From NCBI GenBank assembly GCA_021848765.1, contig JAJZTU010000233.1, positions 1 to 5,540 on the forward strand: a stretch of DNA of 5,540 nt, given 5' to 3'. The notes beneath the pieces are model-generated. The model saw only the letters and a list, made by a program, of their open reading frames with translations, did no database searches and was not told the DNA's origin. Made by a program: the position numbers and the translations under genes. This document shows, in pieces, positions 4,108 through 5,540 of the stretch. The stretch comes from Bacillota bacterium. GTDB lineage: Bacteria; Bacillota; GCA-003054495; Carboxydocellales; JAJZTU01. The first letter of the stretch is position 1. Each line of letters opens with the position of its first letter.

Positions 4108-4538
4108 CACATCTTAATTACCACTCTGTCCACCGGCGAAGACATTACAATGGAAACCCGGTAGTTGCCGAAGTTAAGCACCTGGTCAATTAACCCTTCC
4201 AGGGCAGAATTGTCCCGGGTGAGCACCCGCAGGAGGTAACACCCCTCCCCTGCTACCCGGTGACATTCCACGATATCTTCCGTTGCCCGGCAGAAGTCTA
4301 GAAATTCCCCGTGCCTGGGCGAGCTCATCCATACAGTAATAAAAGCCATGGTCTGCTTATCGAATTTGCCAGGGTCCAGGCTCACGGTGTACCCGGTGAT
4401 AACCCCCTCCTCCTCCAATTTCTTAATCCGTTCAGTCACCGCCGGGCCGGACATGTGCACCTGGTTGGCCAATTCCCGCATGGTAATGCGGGAATTTTCC
4501 TGGAGGATACGCAGTATCTTCAGATCAATATCATCCAT
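4107..4538 (-). CDS. Lrp/AsnC-family transcriptional regulator
   Basis: This encodes a 143-residue protein with both standard domains. The N-terminal AsnC-type helix-turn-helix spans about 3-52: DDIDLKILRILQENSR, then MRELANQVHMSGPAVTERIKKLEEEGVI. A C-terminal ligand-binding RAM domain spans about 63-137 and includes CHRVAGEGCYLLRV (92-105), the segment that forms the effector pocket at the dimer interface. These proteins form dimers to octamers, bind amino acids and control nearby transport or metabolism genes. The ATG at 4538 has GAGGT about 9 nt upstream. The gene diverges from the cysteine hydrolase gene with a 152-bp spacer, the usual arrangement of a local regulator and its target. Its own promoter contains a 9-bp tandem repeat. 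B. subtilis AzlB, an azl operon repressor, belongs to this family, but the azlC here is 4.4 kb away beside TrmB. Confidence 0.96.
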   Translation of the reverse strand: MDDIDLKILRILQENSRITMRELANQVHMSGPAVTERIKKLEEEGVITGYTVSLDPGKFDKQTMAFITVWMSSPRHGEFLDFCRATEDIVECHRVAGEGCYLLRVLTRDNSALEGLIDQVLNFGNYRVSIVMSSPVDRVVIKM

Positions 4539-4574
4539 CTCAACTTACCTCACTTAAAATAATGAAGCCACAAG

Positions 4575-4603
4575 GCTATAATATCCTTAATATCCTAAGT
4601 CAA
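4575..4603 (-). promoter_or_regulatory. Promoter of the Lrp/AsnC gene
   Basis: On the minus strand, TTGACT (4598-4603) and TATAGC (4575-4580) are separated by 17 bp. The start point would be near 4568, giving a leader of about 30 nt. The spacer is almost filled by a tandem repeat, fitting autoregulation. Confidence 0.6.
4579..4596. repeat. 9-bp tandem repeat inside the Lrp promoter spacer
   Basis: TAATATCCT occurs twice head to tail (4579-4587 and 4588-4596), between the -35 and -10 boxes of the Lrp-gene promoter. Its place suggests a binding site for autoregulation, although Lrp sites are usually degenerate and roughly palindromic. Confidence 0.5.
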
Positions 4604-4604
4604 A

Positions 4605-4681
4605 CTCCCTGAAGAACTTTCTTCTTCTCTTCAATTTTCATTATAAAGCTTATATCATTTAAGTACAACAAATTCAGGGAG
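4605..4681. repeat. Distant inverted repeat (CTCCCTGAA / TTCAGGGAG) flanking the Lrp/hydrolase spacer
   Basis: Perfect 9-bp arms lie at 4605-4613 and 4673-4681, with a 59-bp interval. The right arm includes most of the GGGAGG ribosome binding site of the hydrolase gene, and the left arm adjoins the Lrp -35 box. The arms could be paired protein-binding sites. If one RNA spanned both, they would hide the ribosome binding site. Confidence 0.5.
4630..4658 (+). promoter_or_regulatory. Tentative promoter of the cysteine hydrolase gene
   Basis: TTCAAT (4630-4635) and TATCAT (4653-4658), 17 bp apart, are the best-placed pair before the hydrolase gene. Both are imperfect, and TATAAA at 4642-4647 is an alternative -10 box. 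A weak promoter fits dependence on an activator such as the divergent Lrp protein. Confidence 0.3.
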
Positions 4682-4690
4682 GTATAAGCT

Positions 4691-5236
4691 ATGTCCAACA
4701 CTGCATTACTGGTCATTGATGTCCAAAAGGAGTATTTTGCACCCCACGGCAAACTGGTGCTACCGGATGGCCCCAAAGCCCTGGAAAACATTCAGACCCT
4801 ACTCACCTGGGCCAGGGCCCGGCAGTTTCCGGTAATTCATATCCTTCACCAGACAACCCGTCCCAATCATCCCTTTTTCGTCAAGGGAACAGTAGGAGCA
4901 GAGCTTCACGACGAAATTGTACCGGCCGTCAATGAACCAATAATATTCAAACATAAACCCGGCTCCTTTACCGGAACCAGGTTGGCGGAAATTCTCCAGG
5001 CGCAGTCCGTAGACAGGCTGGTTATCTGTGGCTATATGACCCACATGTGCTGTGATACTACGACCCGGGAAGCCGCCGGCATGGACTATCAGGTTATTTT
5101 TGCCGCTGATGCCACTGCTACCTTGGACCTGGGCTTAGGAGAGCAGTGCATTCCCCACCATCAGGTACACCAAACCACCCTGGCAATAATGAGTTTCTTT
5201 GCCACCGTCCAAAATACGGAAGAAATTGTGAAATAG
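4691..5236 (+). CDS. Isochorismatase-like cysteine hydrolase
   Basis: This encodes a 181-residue cytoplasmic hydrolase, full length for the family. The catalytic triad is visible: Asp10 in LLVIDVQKEY, Lys87 in IIFKHKPGSF, and Cys120 in CGYMTHMCCDTTTREAA, which also contains the Gly-x-x-Thr turn normally holding a cis peptide. The family hydrolyses amides, carbamoyl compounds or vinyl ethers through a cysteine thioester. The metal-binding D-x-H motif of nicotinamidases is not seen, so nicotinamidase is unlikely, and isochorismatase itself is not supported by context. The residue after the catalytic Cys, often Val, is Cys121. The ATG has GGGAGG 8 nt upstream. The gene diverges from an Lrp/AsnC regulator gene, which suggests control by an amino acid or related metabolite, and converges on cysK across a strong dyad. 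Substrate unknown. Confidence 0.96.
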   Translation: MSNTALLVIDVQKEYFAPHGKLVLPDGPKALENIQTLLTWARARQFPVIHILHQTTRPNHPFFVKGTVGAELHDEIVPAVNEPIIFKHKPGSFTGTRLAEILQAQSVDRLVICGYMTHMCCDTTTREAAGMDYQVIFAADATATLDLGLGEQCIPHHQVHQTTLAIMSFFATVQNTEEIVK

Positions 5237-5273
5237 GCAACCTAAATTTAGAAACAGCCCCTTTAACATGAAG

Positions 5274-5303
5274 AAAGTTAGGAGGAATAGTCCACCTAAC
5301 TTT
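5274..5303. terminator. Bidirectional terminator between the hydrolase gene and cysK
   Basis: AAAGTTAGG (5274-5282) pairs with CCTAACTTT (5295-5303). An inner GGA/TCC extends the stem past one A-A mismatch to a 4-nt loop. It lies between the stop codons of convergent genes. The T residues that follow are short on the plus side (TTTAG) and better on the minus side (CTTTCTTC), so it should serve cysK best and the hydrolase gene more weakly. Confidence 0.7.
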
Positions 5304-5323
5304 AGTAACAAAGAATTATTTAC

Positions 5324-5540
5324 TTAGGCTTCTTGGAAGAGAGGTATAGACAGATAACGTTCGCCGGTATCAGGTAGTACGACAACGATGGTCTTGCCTT
5401 TGTTTTCAGGCCGTTTGGCGATTTGAGTTGCAGCAAATGCAGCAGCACCGGAAGAAATTCCCACCAGTAACCCTTCACTCTTGGCCAACTTGCGTGTAGT
5501 TTCAAATGCTTCTTCATTTTTTACTTTAAAGATTTCATCA
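5324..5540 (-). CDS. cysK: Cysteine synthase A, C-terminal part (cut by window edge)
   Basis: The last 71 residues of a cysteine synthase are visible; the N-terminal three quarters, including the PLP lysine, lie beyond the right edge. The enzyme makes L-cysteine from O-acetylserine and sulfide using PLP. Diagnostic pieces are ARKLAKSEG-like RKLAKSEGLLVGISSGAAA, where the second Ser of GISSG contacts the PLP ring nitrogen in CysK enzymes, and the C-terminal LPDTGERYLSIPLF, a near-invariant ending of the family (usually LST-LF). The stop TAA is at 5324-5326, followed on the minus strand by the hairpin at 5274-5303. It converges on the cysteine hydrolase gene, so the two are separate units. CysK is favoured over cystathionine beta-synthase-type or CysM relatives by this C-terminus, though the missing part would settle it. 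Confidence 0.95.
   Translation of the reverse strand, partial: DEIFKVKNEEAFETTRKLAKSEGLLVGISSGAAAFAATQIAKRPENKGKTIVVVLPDTGERYLSIPLFQEA

Noticed and set aside
4539..4690. Lrp/hydrolase spacer examined for a riboswitch or T-box
   Set aside because: No conserved T-box or riboswitch core was seen; the structure is limited to the short repeats and promoter elements listed.
4311..5044. Open frames antisense to the Lrp and hydrolase genes, including a short minus-strand frame across their spacer (4600-4791)
   Set aside because: They overlap genes with complete catalytic or DNA-binding motifs, and the spacer frame runs through the promoters.
5320..5517. Minus-strand frame of 65 residues near the right edge
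   Set aside because: It is out of frame with the clear cysteine synthase reading (GISSGAA, LPDTGERYLS) that occupies the same strand.

Overview
The window looks like chromosomal DNA from a Gram-positive, Firmicutes-type bacterium, perhaps a clostridial or Desulfotomaculum-like lineage. The evidence is strong AGGAGG-type ribosome binding sites, sigma-A-type promoters in AT-rich spacers (one matches both consensus hexamers exactly), mid-GC coding sequence and familiar families (AzlC, TrmB, MarR, WYL, Lrp/AsnC, CysK). The genus is an inference from composition and family content, not a match to a named genome.

The window holds ten protein genes, two of them cut by its edges, and no RNA genes, insertion sequences or CRISPR. 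From the left: the start of an azlC-type permease gene (-) overlaps by 11 nt the end of a TrmB-family regulator gene (-), and the two share a perfect consensus promoter. Diverging from them is a MarR-family regulator gene (+), followed by an 80-residue uncharacterised alpha/beta protein (+). A sequence of the form TTGA-N4-TCAACTA occurs in front of both marR and the small gene, so they are probably a small MarR regulon. Convergent to these is a WYL-domain regulator gene (-), which lies behind a stand-alone GyrI-like small-molecule-binding protein gene (-). A VOC-superfamily protein gene (+) diverges from the GyrI-like gene across a 156-bp spacer rich in inverted repeats. An Lrp/AsnC regulator gene (-) follows, divergent from an isochorismatase-like cysteine hydrolase gene (+). 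A strong dyad between convergent genes separates this from the 3' end of cysK (-), which leaves the window on the right.

The organising theme is local regulation. Four DNA-binding regulators of four families lie in 5.5 kb, each beside one or two small genes that are plausible targets: TrmB with AzlC, MarR with the small alpha/beta protein, WYL with the GyrI-like and VOC proteins, and Lrp with the cysteine hydrolase. No pathway clearly links the modules. AzlC, Lrp and CysK point loosely to amino-acid metabolism; the GyrI-like, VOC and MarR proteins point to sensing or handling of toxic small molecules. I see no clear defence system, phage or transposon. The more novel material is the uncharacterised 80-residue protein with its shared operator, and the WYL/GyrI/VOC module.

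Several starts were moved inward from the longest open frame because a ribosome binding site decides the case (TrmB, GyrI-like and VOC genes), or is at least better placed (marR and the small gene). No gene-free stretch exceeds 300 bases; the longest spacers, about 110 to 156 bp, contain the promoters and dyads listed.
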